DNA from: Eretmocerus hayati
Taxonomy: Eukaryota > Arthropoda > Insecta > Hymenoptera > Aphelinidae
Direction of reading: 5' to 3'
Length of the DNA: 64,000 bases
Assembly (NCBI GenBank): GCA_029851415.1
Contig: CM056741.1
Coordinates: 63,664,282 to 63,728,281, forward strand
The notes under the pieces were generated by a model, which saw nothing but the letters and a program-made list of their open reading frames with translations, did not search any database and was not told the DNA's origin. Made by a program: the position numbers and the translations under genes. Positions 11,095 through 22,699 of this stretch are shown here, piece after piece (within the stretch, counting starts at the first letter, position 1; each line of letters begins with the position of its first letter).

Positions 11095-13123
11095 CAATGA
11101 TAGTATACCTGGTCCTCCTAATTAGACTGTAATCCGATCGATCTCCGTTCTCCAATCTTAGCTATTCTATTTTTGAGTAGTTCCGTTTAAATTACAAGGA
11201 GAGTACTCTGATGAGATCGGATGGATTAGTCTAAATGAATTTTTCGCTTACCAGAATTACGCACCAAAACTTTTGGGATATGAGGCACAATGGCAGAAAA
11301 ATTGTCTAAAAAATGCATGCCTATACCGGATATCATAATCAAGAAGTCCTCAACATTGGTCGGGTAGACGATCGTGATAGAGGGCATGAGAGTTCGGTGG
11401 GTGAGGAACAAATCAGAGTATTTGAAACATTACCAAAATGGACTGTCGATTGGGAGGCCTGCTTGATATTGAACTTTATTGTAGAATCTCTCTGTTCATC
11501 ACTGTGAAAGAAGATTTAAAAAATCATCGTATCCCACTAGGAATTCCATCACTGCTAAGTGATTCTGATTATGCATTGGCATTTTCGCAAAACTGGTGCC
11601 AGCGGACCACTGGATTCAGTAGCAAATCCGCTGATAGTCCATAGACTCGCTAATGAAGCAAGTGATTAGACTTTTTCTGTGGTGCAAAAATGCCAATAAT
11701 TTGACAATTCAGAATACCATCAGCCCTAAAATAAAATTGAATATCGCAGCGAGAACCGTCACACATAATAACATCGATCGTCACCTCGAAATTTTTGCAT
11801 CGTCAGCTCTGCATTAATCGAACTCTCCGCAAGTCATTGACAATGTCCGCATACTCCAAACTCCGATGGTCAAGGATCACTCACGTCAGCATTGAAAACC
11901 TCCAGTAGGGTCAGGTGCAAGTTCCTCTTCACACACCTTGTCTTCGACCACGACCTTCATCTCACATTCAAGGGCTTTACACGACATCGTATACGACATC
12001 ATCGCTATAATAATATACACGAAGTACACACAGGGTCGAATTGGAGTGTATGTACGGCTATACTGTCGATGACATTCAAAATCGTGTCTAGTCGCAAAAT
12101 TTGTGCTTGTTAGCCAGAAGGGGCAAACACTACCTATCCCTAAGGTATATAGTATAATATAACAGTATAGAGGGTTTGATAGAGGGTCGCTGAAAGCCGA
12201 TAAGGCACGCTCTGCGAGCTATAAACGATCTTATTGTGTAGAACTATATAGCACCACAACCTCACCCCTTTTCAAGATATACTTGCACGGAAATTCTGCA
12301 GAGCAGCCGAATTATGCGGAGGACGCGATCTTAAGAGCCACTGCTGATGCTTGCTCTCTGGTATAGTGTATTATCACTCCGTGAACTTGCTGCGAGTACA
12401 CGTGCGCTACCTGATATTCCAACTCTCCAGTCCTGAGATTTATTCATACAGCTTATTCTGACTCAAACTCCGGCTCGCGGCTGATATCGCGCTTGCTCAT
12501 ATTATGTAGCCTGGTTCCTTTGTCTTATAACGCCCTATGTGTTCTAGCCTTCTAGCCCGCGAGTTTCCGCTTGATTATATGCGCGCGCGTTCCCCGAGGT
12601 GCGATTAATCGTCCGCACTCTGATCTAATGACACGCGTGGAGTTGTGTAATAAGTATATACGCGGTTGGTGTGTCGACCTTTGGTGGACGTGAGTAAGAT
12701 ATGCTTCTGCATCAACTTATTTCGAGTCAAGTGTTTGAATAACTGATTTTGGTGGCGATGAGTTGAATTTAGTAAGATACTTTGAATTCCGAAATAAGAC
12801 TTGATGTATCAGGTGATTGGCCGCTTCGATCACAATCCGTATGCACGTGAAGTTATTTTTTTCACTTGTTCATTTGATTGATCGGTAACGATTAGACCAA
12901 TGTCAAGCGATTTCCAGACTCCACACGAAACACTTTAACTCTCTGAAACGATTTTCCCCGTTATTCCATACAAAGAGTGAACCATCTACTGATCCCTCCA
13001 AAACTTCATGTCCAAATTCATGTACTCATAAATCCAGTGTGAATACACATGGTAAGAAACAAATCTGGTAAGAATTAGTGCCTCATGACCATCATTTAAT
13101 GAGCCCGTTCCCGCCTAATTGTA
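11095..13123. other. Non-coding stretch, no gene recognised
   Basis: No exon, RNA gene or paired element ends were identified. Short open frames overlap each other on both strands. A GC-richer patch near 12560-12680 contains GCGCGCGCG but no further structure. Confidence 0.45.
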
Positions 13124-13869
13124 CACGGTGCGCTTCTGAAGAGGATGAGTTTCTCAAAATTGTCAAAAGAAACTGGAAAGTGGATGCTTTTCCACGAAGC
13201 TTCATGAGTAGAACCTGATTCTGAGCGAAATCGGATCAGCTCCTTTTTTTTAGTAGTTGTCAAATTGAGCATTCCCCATGTATTGCTTATGGAGAAATTT
13301 GGCAACTTAGCGTTTCTTTCCCATCTTCGAGGTTTTCTCGTAATTACTCAGACAAAGTGGGCCATAGCAAAAAATGTCAGGAATAGTTTTTGATAGATTT
13401 TTTGAAGACCTACAAAATGACGTGGGTAGATAAATCATAAAACTCGAGGGGATTGACATATTATCAGTAAAAACTCAAGTTTCTCACGAAAAACCTCGCG
13501 CCTCCTGCTAATTATCTACTATTTCCTTTAACCATGGAGGGAGCCTAAGTTTCTGGATCGATCTCATTACGTCTACTTGTGTTCTTCAAAAGAATTTTAA
13601 TTAACTATTCACAGCATTTTGTGCTATGACACACCTTTTCTGAGAAACTGCGGGAAAACCTCAAAGATGCGAAGAAAACGTTAAGTCGCCAAATTTCTCC
13701 ATAAGCAATACATGGGGAATGCTCAATTTGACAACTACTAAAAAAAAGGAGCTGATCCGATTTCGCTCAAAATCAGGTTCTGCTCATGAAGTTTCGTAGA
13801 AAAACACCCACTTTCCAGTTTCTTTTGACAATTTTGAAAAACTCATCCTCTTCAGAAGCGCACCGTGTG
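13124..13869. mobile_element. Long palindromic element (MITE-like) with CACGGTGCGC ends
   Basis: The left arm starts CACGGTGCGCTTCTGAAGAG after TA (13122-13123). The right end is its inverted copy, followed within two bases by TA (13870-13871). The arms stay alignable for roughly 300 bp each, for example ACATGGGGAATGCTCAATTT on one side and its complement on the other, so most of the 746 bp folds into one hairpin. There is no coding capacity. TA flanks suggest mobilisation by a Tc1/mariner-type transposase. The open frame in the left arm is an artefact of the repeat. Confidence 0.75.
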
Positions 13870-14000
13870 TAGTCATGTATGAATACCCGCGACCTATGAA
13901 ATTATGAGGTCGCCATACTCAGTTATAAGCACACAAAGGCAACTCGTACATGGCCAAAGGGGTATTGTAATCGAGTGGCTATACGATTTTCTTTCTGTTT

Positions 14001-14024
14001 TGATTGATTGATTGATTGATTGAT
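14001..14024 (-). repeat. (ATCA)6 tail of the LINE
   Basis: Six perfect TGAT units on the plus strand are (ATCA)6 on the minus strand. They follow AATAAA (minus strand, 14029-14034) at the 3' end of the LINE. A tandem microsatellite tail instead of poly(A) is known in several non-LTR clades. Confidence 0.8.
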
Positions 14025-14349
14025 TCCCTTTATTCGCCCGGTGGCAAAAGTAAAAATACAGTTAAATGAGATACATATAACGGTCATAGTCAACATATAA
14101 GTATTATACAATTTGTCACTTTGGTCAAGAAAATTTCATTCATCACAGGAAGTGACTAGTCATTGAAAAGGCATCGAGAGATGCACACAAGTCAAAATAA
14201 ATTAGATAATTAATCAAGGTACATCAGTACATATAAAAAGACAGACATGGGCCCGGGAACTATCACAGATTTAAGAATTATGTGACAGGTAAGCCACGTA
14301 AAACTCGACTAAAACTAGAAAAAGACTAATTGAAAAGAGCCCAAGCCTA

Positions 14350-16048
14350 TCAGAGATTGGAGTACTGTTTCTGGTCCACATCAATCCTCCGGGAGGGTTG
14401 CGCCAAGAAGAATTCTTTTAGAGCGTCTTTAAAAAGTTAAATTTTTTGAATTTGCCGAAAGCCCAAAGGGAGAAAGTTCCACAAGTGAGCACATTGAACC
14501 TGGAAAGATCTTCTACCATATTCAAGTCTCATATTGGGAAATTTGAGTGTCCGCTCTTCTGCATCACCACGTGCGGGGCGTTCAGATTGGTACCTGGTAA
14601 ACATCGCAGCTAGGTAGCCAGGTTCTCCAAGATGCATGATCTTATGCATTAAAAGTGCTGCGAAGTACATTCTCCGCGAATCAGTACGTAACCAACCCAA
14701 ACGTTCCCTAAACGGGGTGATGTGCTCGTCTCTCCTAAGATCAAAAATGTATCTCACACATGAATTGCTTAGTCGTTGTATCCGTTGCCGCTGTTCGTCC
14801 GTCGCGTCGAGGTACACGACCGTACAGTAATCCAAATGCGGTTAAACCAGGGACTCGACTAGGCGAATTCGGAGAGGTCTGGTGATACACGCCCTAAAAA
14901 ACCGCAAACCATATAGGGCTCTGTTGACTTTTTTGATAACTTGATCGATGTGCGGTTTCCACGTTAGTTCGCTGGCAAGTGTAACACCAAGACTCACGAC
15001 AGTATCACTGAATGGGACAAACAATCCATCCTGTATCTCAACCCCTGGCAAGTTCATTCGTTGCAAGTCTCTAACGTTCCTGTCGGAACTGAAAAATATT
15101 GCCTTGGTCTTCCCAGCGTTGAGGCGCAGGTCGGAGTTCCTGGCCCATTCAGCAACAAGTCGCCCTATGTCTCCCAGTCGAGCAATCCCCTCCTTGATGT
15201 TCTTTTTATCAACTTGAAGATAGATCTGAAGATCATCTGCGTAGAATATATGGTTCACTGACTTTCCATTTAGAAGCCAGGGCAAATCATTCACATACAA
15301 GCTGAAGAGGAGAGGCCCAAGAACGGACCCCTGTGGAACACCCAGATTGGTTTCGAGCCAATCAGATTTACCTACTTTAGAAGTGATTTGTTGGGTGCGA
15401 CCCTGAAAATATGATTTTATCCACAGGAGTGCCGATCTCGAGAAGCCAAGGTGTCGTAGCTTCCTCAGCAGCTTGCATGGTGAGATTGTATCGAATGCTT
15501 TGCTAAAGTCGAACAGTAGGAGCAGAGTGATCTTCTTTCTGTCAATTTCTACTCTGATGTCGTCTGTCAACTTAAGCAGTGCCGTCTGGGTACTGTGATG
15601 TTGCTTGAAACCAGCTTGGAAGGGATCAAATAGCTTCTCAATTTTTAAATACTCCATGATTTGGTCATGTGCGATTTTTTCCAAAACCTTGGAGAGGAAG
15701 CACAGCAGCGCTATGGGACGGAAATCCGAGACCGTTGATGGAGTGGCAGTCTTCTTTAATGCGATCAGCTGCGCTTGCTTCCAAGCCTCTGGAAAAATGC
15801 CATGAGCGAAAGAGGAGTTAAAAATATGTACAATAAGATCACCAATAGCCGGGAGAGCTTTCGCGATCACACTTTGAGGTATCCCATCCGCTCCACGGGC
15901 CTGCGAGGAGAAATGTTTGATGGCAAGGACTACATCAGTGAAATTTGTGGGCTTAAATTTAAACCCCTCCTCTGGCGCCGAGTCCATATCATCCATTGCT
16001 TCTTCAATATTTTCGTGGGGCGAAACGGAAACGTTTTGGAGGGAGGCC
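14350..16048 (-). pseudogene. LINE reverse transcriptase, two in-frame stop codons
   Basis: The frame from ATG at 15996 encodes a typical RT: motif A LLLFDFSKAFDT (catalytic Asp near residue 163), motif B GVPQGSVLGPLLFSL (near 219-233) and motif C FYADDLQIYL (YADD near 252-255). It runs into TAA at 14842-14844, continues in the same frame with PHLDYCTVVYLDATDEQ through the conserved C-terminal region, meets TAA again at 14437-14439, and ends naturally at TGA (14350-14352). Upstream of the ATG the frame is open to TAG near 16049. There is no frameshift over about 1.7 kb. The copy cannot make full-length enzyme, but the damage is limited to the two point stops and the truncation, so it is fairly young. 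The ATG at 15996 is internal, not the original start. Confidence 0.9.
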
Positions 16049-16049
16049 T

Positions 16050-19000
16050 AGCAGTAAGAGAATCGAGCGCCCTCATTACGAAACTTTGGTGGTATCAACA
16101 CGAATACCCATGACTGAGTATGCAGCCCCATGACAACCTGTGTTCATCTTCAAGATCATGAGGCACCTATTTACACTAAGGGATTCGTGCCAGCATCTTG
16201 AATAAGTATTTGATCAAATGAAGCTACGGTCTTATCCCTAACCCTGGAAAAGTTGGACGACAATGAATTATATTCTCTCCTTTTGAAAGCAAATCCCGAT
16301 TTAAGTACCATCAAAATCAATTCCAAGGTTTGTATGATGGACTTTTGAAATTTTCCGCTTGCTGCATCTAGGCTATGAGCGCGATGTCGCAGTGTGCCAC
16401 TAGCTGTCCTGCACGACACATGGAGTGAGTAAACCTAGATTCGCCCTAACATTATTCTTGTTTGTGGACGCATGTCAATATTTTCAAACAAATTTCGGCT
16501 CGGCTTGAAGTTCATCTTAAGACCTAGAAATAGGTTGGACAACTTTCACAGATATTGAGGTATGTTTCAATGATTACAGATTAACAAGAAGCAACTATTT
16601 CGGTGTTCGAGAAAAGGAATGCTTAATTTGCCCCATTATACTTTTATTCACTCCATGGAAATCCAACCATCAACACTCAAAAAATGTGTAAAGGAGTAGA
16701 AGAAGTTGAAAACCTCAGTAACGCTTCATTTGGACTCCCGGAGCCAAGATGCCGCAAAATTTCACAAAAAACGTATGTAATTTGTCGGGAGGCTCAAACG
16801 GTCTAGAAATCGAACTCGATGCGATTAAGATCAAAAAGTTGTTAATTTCATTTTTAGATTTTAATATTTCAATATGGAGCAAGGTTTCCTCTCCACGATG
16901 AAGAGCACATTCTCTCAAAGAGTACACTAGGGTATTAAAACATTTGCTGAGAGAACGAAAAACGCGGCTCAGCGTAGTGAACATCTTATACTACAAGATG
17001 AGACGGAATATTTTTCCAGCAAGAAAAAAATGAGCCAATGCATTATGAGTAGCCGGTTGAATACGAGAGGTTGCCACGAAGATTAGTATGATGAAGAGAA
17101 AAATTTCTGTTTCAGTGAGTTTTACTTAGTGCAGACTCGCTCACCACGAACGTCATATAGTACGAAGATTGAGAGAAAAATGCTCGAGCAAGACGAAGTG
17201 CTGATCTTTTTCTCTCGTGTCTTTGCTCCGCAGACGGACAAACAATTTGTCGTTGCCACTTTCATAGGACGACAAACGTTCTCTGATAGATTAACTGATG
17301 TTTGTGTGTAAGGAAGGAAAATATTTCTTGCTACCAATACATCGCAAGAAATCATCCTCTGATATTTAAACGTAAACAGAATTTTACCGCGAAAAAATGA
17401 CGTACGGTGTCTCTGAGTAGTACGCTTAGTTCTCTTTTGATTCGTAGATAATATTGTCGGTAGGAGTGGAATTTTCACAGATGTTGAATAATTTTCATCT
17501 TCATGAAATGGAATAGGATAAGATGGTTTTTCTTTTGATTTGCGTCGCGCTCCTCAATTTGTATGCTTGCCTATAGTTAGAATCCATCGGTGTACTCTTT
17601 CTCGGAACAACATGAGAGTCAAAAATTTTGATATTTTAGCTTGAAGTGAATGTGGATTTTGATTTCTAAGGACTCAATTCTCAAACTTCACAGGCTCGCT
17701 CCTCACTTTCAATCATTCACTCAACTTAACTCTAAGCCGAATTTTGGTATGTTTCCACCTCCTGCTTTGTATCATTCAAGTACGTACGAAAGGAGCCTCC
17801 TCCAGTAAATTGCATCATTCATAAGGAGATTCTCGTTCACGTAATTTCATTCCACAGACGAATAAGCAAAACACGCATATCACCGGGCTGATTTCAGAGT
17901 ACGCTCTCATGCTCAATTTGCAGCCTTGAATCCCGTTGGTATTTCATTTTCAAAGGCCGCAAATTTGAAATCGTGAGCATCACTGCGGCAGTTTGAAAGC
18001 TTGAGAAGATACTATAAGGTATGATAGTCTGTGTGTATGTGCGGTTTCTCGCAATCACCACAGACTCGAGAATTGTGGATAAATCGCATTTCGGTTTGGA
18101 CGGAAAATCGAGTTTGTTCTCTCTCTGTATTTCACCGAAGAAGAGTGAGTCTGAATGAGGGTAATAGCCCTCTCGCGACTCTGTAGGGGGATTTCCTATA
18201 CTTTCGGCTTCCACCAAGCATCGAAAAAGTGCATAGGAAAAGTACAAAAGCTGACGATATTCGAAAGCACCGCGATGAGATTAGTACAAGAAAAAGCCAA
18301 CTGACTATGCACCAAGTCTATATAAATCACCGTCAAATTTTGCTACGGTCACCTACATACGTCTGTATCTTCGTACTACTGTGAGGTATAAATCTTGTAA
18401 GTATTCGTGGTGTTCGCTCGTCTCAATGTCCTAGCCTCCCTTTGTTGACATCGTAGCTCACGCCCCTTTGGAACTACCCGCCTTCCTTCTAAACTATAAT
18501 GCGATGCTCTGCGGATGTGAATTTCATCTTTGCATGAAGATAAGGCAGAGGCAGTTGGATGCGTGCTAACCCCGTAGGACATAGATCATATTTTACATGT
18601 CTAAAATTGAGCTAGCGTCCAGTCTATAGAAACTGATGAAGAAAAATTTGCCAAGTCAAAGTGTTCGATGAGCCAGAACACATGCCCGCCCAAAAAAATA
18701 CCGATCACTCTTGCTAGAATACGGATGGCGCGTGAAAAACGCTGATGACCAAAAGTGAGGTGTATAGGTTGCTCTGAATTGAGGTGACTTACGACCCCTA
18801 GCGTGTGATTTGTCTTTTGATATGCCTTTCCGATCGCAAGTTGACGCTCGCTATTCCCATCGCGCGATTCTTATACTTTATGGACATGCAAGTTTGCCCT
18901 GAGAGCTTTTTCTCACGAGTCATGTGTGCAAAGTTGGCGGGTCGGGTTCGGATGCGACCAGTTTTTTTCCCTAATTCGTCGGAAAAGAGTAGATATATGG

Positions 19001-20330
19001 GACGGGAAGTTGCGAGTGCCGAGTCGACGAAAAAATTTGCCCACGCTTCCGAAGACGAAAGACGAGTTGACTCACTTGGATTTATTGAACATTCGAATGG
19101 TTTCTAACGCCCATGGTGAATGAAAAGAGAAACTAGGATGCAAGGAATATTCAAGTGCTTGTCCATCTCATCCGATTTTGTATCGCTTGTCTTAATGTCA
19201 ATCTCATTAATCCGCAAAGAATAATTTTATTTTGAAAAGCTTTGAGATGCTTCTGAATGAATCTCACAAAAAAACTTCCTCGCGGATCAGAATGTCAGAG
19301 AAAATGTAAGCGATAATTGAATACAAGATTGACATTCCTTCCAAAGCTTTTTTAACATCCCCAAAATTTTGGAAAATCCAGTGCATCTAGTCGAATGTTT
19401 TGAACAAACGTCAGCGTATCGTCATTACAATTTTGATCGTGTCAATGTCTGCCACTGAATGACACGAATCACTTTTCCAAATTCTAGCTGGATGTTGATT
19501 CGAAAAATGATCTCGATGCTTGTCGGGAAGAATAATTTTACTGTAATGTCACTGATAGCGTTTGCTTATGCAAAATCCAGGAGGCTGTGAAAGATTCAAA
19601 TTTTGTAAAGGCGTTCGCAAGGGTGTTGGCGAGGCTACAACTCAACTGGATGTTCTATGATTCTGTTTGCTCAAGTTTGGTGAGACAGCTTTTTTGTATG
19701 GGTGTTGCAAAGAGATTCTCAATTCTAGAAGTGGTAGAATGTGATCCGATCTCAGTATCATTAAGCTCACGGCGATTATCTCATTTGAATGAAATTCGAC
19801 GTCAGAAACTCTCAAGTCTGATATATCTTAGTGTTGATTTTTTGAAATCGGCCTCTTCAAAACGATAATCGTATAATAAATAAGGCTGCAATTGTGAAGT
19901 TGCAATAGAAAAATTGTGTCTAAAGGAGATATCTCATTCCTTGTTCTAATCATATTTATTTCATCAGTTTATCATCCATTAGCTTATCTTAGTAATTCAT
20001 TTCCTATCATTATAACTCAATCATTATTTCCTCACCTTATTTAGTTAATTAAATTAATTTTCAAACTAACGATTAGCAAAAAAAAATTTCCATTGAACGA
20101 ACAAAACATCAAAAATGTAAGGTCCGAGACATGCTATCAAAAAGACATACGTAAAATTGATCGATAAAAATCGAATAGCTAAGTATATGAGTGCCTCCGT
20201 GGAAACTTTGAAATAACGTGTGCCAGCTTGTACGAACTCAAGAATCATTTTCAATGTATTTTTTTGTGCTCCTTTTGTTGCAATCATTAGTTTTCTGGTC
20301 CAGGGCGACCCAATAAAACTACCACCGAAA
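16050..20330. other. Non-coding stretch, no gene recognised
   Basis: About 4.3 kb with no exon I can support. A TATATAAA string at about 18319 could be a TATA box on the plus strand, but no coding frame follows. Open frames of up to about 118 codons overlap on opposite strands near 17.1-17.5 kb and 17.9-18.2 kb and lack recognisable domains. Confidence 0.45.
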
Positions 20331-20334
20331 AAAG

Positions 20335-21030
20335 GGTCAAAATGTCAGGTCCGTGCCGCGTGGTTTTCCATTATTTCGACCTTTGTGAGCGTGAGGCGCC
20401 GCAGTAGAATTCGTTCGGCATCCGGGCAAGCTAATTGGGAGTAAACCTGTCTTGAAACGCCGCCATCTTGGCCCCGTGTATTTCTTATGGGAATGTTTTG
20501 AGATTCGGCCATATTGGATTTTTCTGCCATCTAAAATAACACAGAGGTTCACTCCCAATACATCAAATATCATGATATTAAGCACCGAATCTCATTGGTA
20601 TGAGAGACCAAAGACCACTTTTTGTGTGTGCGCTGAGCACATACATTTTGTGGCGCAATTTTACTTAAAATTTTACTCGCTCAGTTTTCTTCGATAAAAG
20701 TGAATTTGTCTTATTCCAGACCTTTCCGCATCAACTTATCCTCAAAGTAAATTATCAGGCGCAACTTTTTCATGCCTCAGAATTCCGAAAAAATTGATTT
20801 TCACACTTTGCGGAGTACTTTTCGGAAAAAATCTAGTTTTGCTAAATTTTTATGTCGGGTCCGTGCGCTACTGTGCGACCCTTGAACGCATGACCCCGGA
20901 GGTCCTCGTCGATTTTTTACAAAGTATTTGGTGGCCAAATGAACCTCCTTCGTGAACCTCCAGATTGTAAATCAAACCATTCGGCCGTGAGATCAATTTT
21001 AGTGTCAAAATGTCCGGTCCGTGCCGCGCT
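20335..21030. repeat. Direct repeats of a TCAAAATGTC(A/C)GGTCCGTGCCGCG motif
   Basis: The motif occurs at about 20337-20360 and 21004-21028 with one mismatch over about 24 bp; a shorter relative (TATGTCGGGTCCGTGCG) is at 20851-20867. The surrounding sequence shows no gene. Read on the opposite strand the motif resembles the TGCACGGAACTGACAT repeats at 46.1-46.8 kb, so both may be subterminal repeats of related DNA elements. No element ends were found. Confidence 0.45.
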
Positions 21031-22482
21031 ACCGCGTCTCTCCATGCTATACTTATGGTAATGGTGAGTGGGAAAATTTACATTCGTGCGCGAGTTCATT
21101 CATACTTTATACGTTTCAAAAAGTCGAAAAATACATCTTAGAACCTTTGGAAGTCAAATTTAGCGCTGGCACATTATCGACCCCCAAATATCGAAGTTTC
21201 CGCAGAACCACTCATACAGTGACGTCTACCTCGGGCGATTACTCTTGGTGCCGGTTCTCTTTTCGTCAGCATTCCCCAGAGGAATCGCTTGGCCGGATCG
21301 AGATGGACGAGCCAAGTCTATTCGAAATTGTGGCGTGTTTGGGTGGTTCGATCCGTTTTCACCAAAATCTCGTTCCACACTTTAACCAGTGCGGACAAGC
21401 GGGTATGGGTACATACATACCTACATACACTATACGCTAGGGTAGGGTAGCCGATGCTCTCTCGGACGAAAAGAGTCAGCCGACCACGGCACAACGTACA
21501 TACATACGTTCATGTATAGAGTTGCCGTCGTAAAGAGCGAAATTCGTGCCGAGCAAACTATGTACGAGAGGCATACGATTTCTGTGGTACACGGTATCAT
21601 ACCCTCCTCTTTCACTCTCTTGTGCAAGTAAAATTCAGCCCTCTTTCCCAGCGCTCCGTGTCTCTCTTTCTTGCGTGTAATTTGTCCCCTTTTCTCGCGC
21701 GTGGACGCTGTACAAGCTCGGCGTGGAGCCTTTTTGCCTGACTCAGCGCTTTTTAGTGAACGCAAGTGAGGCCAAACTTACACTCACCCCATGGATACCT
21801 ATATGCTTTTGCAGTTGGAGATATTCTTTGCCATCATCCCGTATCGTCCAACTACACACAGAGCCTCTCTTTGATAACAAAAGTTTGGAATTTTTGAGAG
21901 AGAGTCGTCACTGGCCCGCACATCTTATCCAGATATTACCAGATGTATCGAGAGAGGTATTTTGTGACTGTTCAAAATTTTGAGATTTTCATCAAGCCAC
22001 AGAAATTTGGACCCAAGACATTTTCCAACTCAAAATCGATTTTCGAGGAACGGTTCTGTCCAAATAATACACACAGATTAGTAGTGAAAAATGTCTATAT
22101 TCTGCCACGTTTCGTTCAGCATAATATTCCGACTAGTGTTATTGCCATACCCGCTACAATCCATTCGGCTTATAAGTATTCTTGATAAGTCAGAGGCCCT
22201 TGAAATGCTTTTGTAATTCAATAATGACGGCTGTATTATGATGACCGATGATCAAGAGGTTTTTATGAAGCTTGCAAAGATGATATCATGTTGAATTATG
22301 CTCGCTAGCAGTTTATCTAACTTCAGGTAAACGACAACGAGTCCAACCTAATTCACGAAATCGTAGAGAGGTTTCTTTCAAAGTTCGGGAAGATGGTATG
22401 CTGTCAATCAATGAATCATCAATCAATCCCACCCATTACCCACCCAGCCACGTAATATATTTTAGCCAGCCCAAATCGAATT
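21031..22482. other. Non-coding stretch, no gene recognised
   Basis: CATACATAC microsatellite-like sequence occurs near 21410-21510. Open frames of 111-139 codons overlap on opposite strands around 21.0-21.8 kb with no domain. No RNA gene or element ends were identified. Confidence 0.4.
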
Positions 22483-22494
22483 AGACCGAAGTAG

Positions 22495-22697
22495 GAAGCC
22501 ACCGCGGCCTCGTGGATAAGGTCCTTGCCTTCAACGCAGAAGGCTGGGGTTCGGATCTCGGCCGGCACCAATGTGAATTTTCATAAGTGCTTTTCGGTGG
22601 TTTCGGTGGTTCGGAACCCACCTTAAACTGTAGGTCCCGCAGGATAACCTCGAAAAGAGGTTGAAAATGTGTTAATTAAAAAAAAAAAAAAAAAAAA
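22495..22697 (+). mobile_element. tRNA-derived SINE with poly(A) tail and target duplications
   Basis: The 5' part has RNA polymerase III promoter-like boxes: TGGATAAGGTC near 22512 (A-box-like) and GGTTCGGATCT at 22548-22558 (B-box-like), with spacing normal for a tRNA head. A unique body of about 110 bp and a run of about 20 A (about 22678-22697) follow. AGACCGAAGTAG flanks it at 22483-22494 and 22697-22708. Total length is about 200 bp, with no coding capacity; such SINEs use LINE machinery in trans. One caution is that the flanks lie in ACCGAA-rich satellite sequence, so part of the apparent duplication could pre-exist. I cannot name the source tRNA. Confidence 0.85.
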
Positions 22698-22699
22698 GA

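Larger units (their letters stand above)
14001..16048 (-). mobile_element. Non-LTR retrotransposon (LINE), 5'-truncated
   Basis: The minus strand carries a reverse transcriptase frame (about 16048 down to 14350), a 3' untranslated region with AATAAA, and an (ATCA)6 tail at 14001-14024. The endonuclease domain and any first ORF are missing, as expected from 5' truncation. The true 5' boundary is uncertain: homology becomes doubtful beyond about 16050 and I found no target-site duplication. The RT motifs fit the broad jockey/CR1-type group of LINEs; the clade is not resolved by eye. A related but more decayed fragment lies at about 61.43-62.39 kb. Confidence 0.9.

Noticed and set aside
18317..18360. 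TATATAAA as a promoter
   Set aside because: No initiator at normal spacing and no coding frame downstream.
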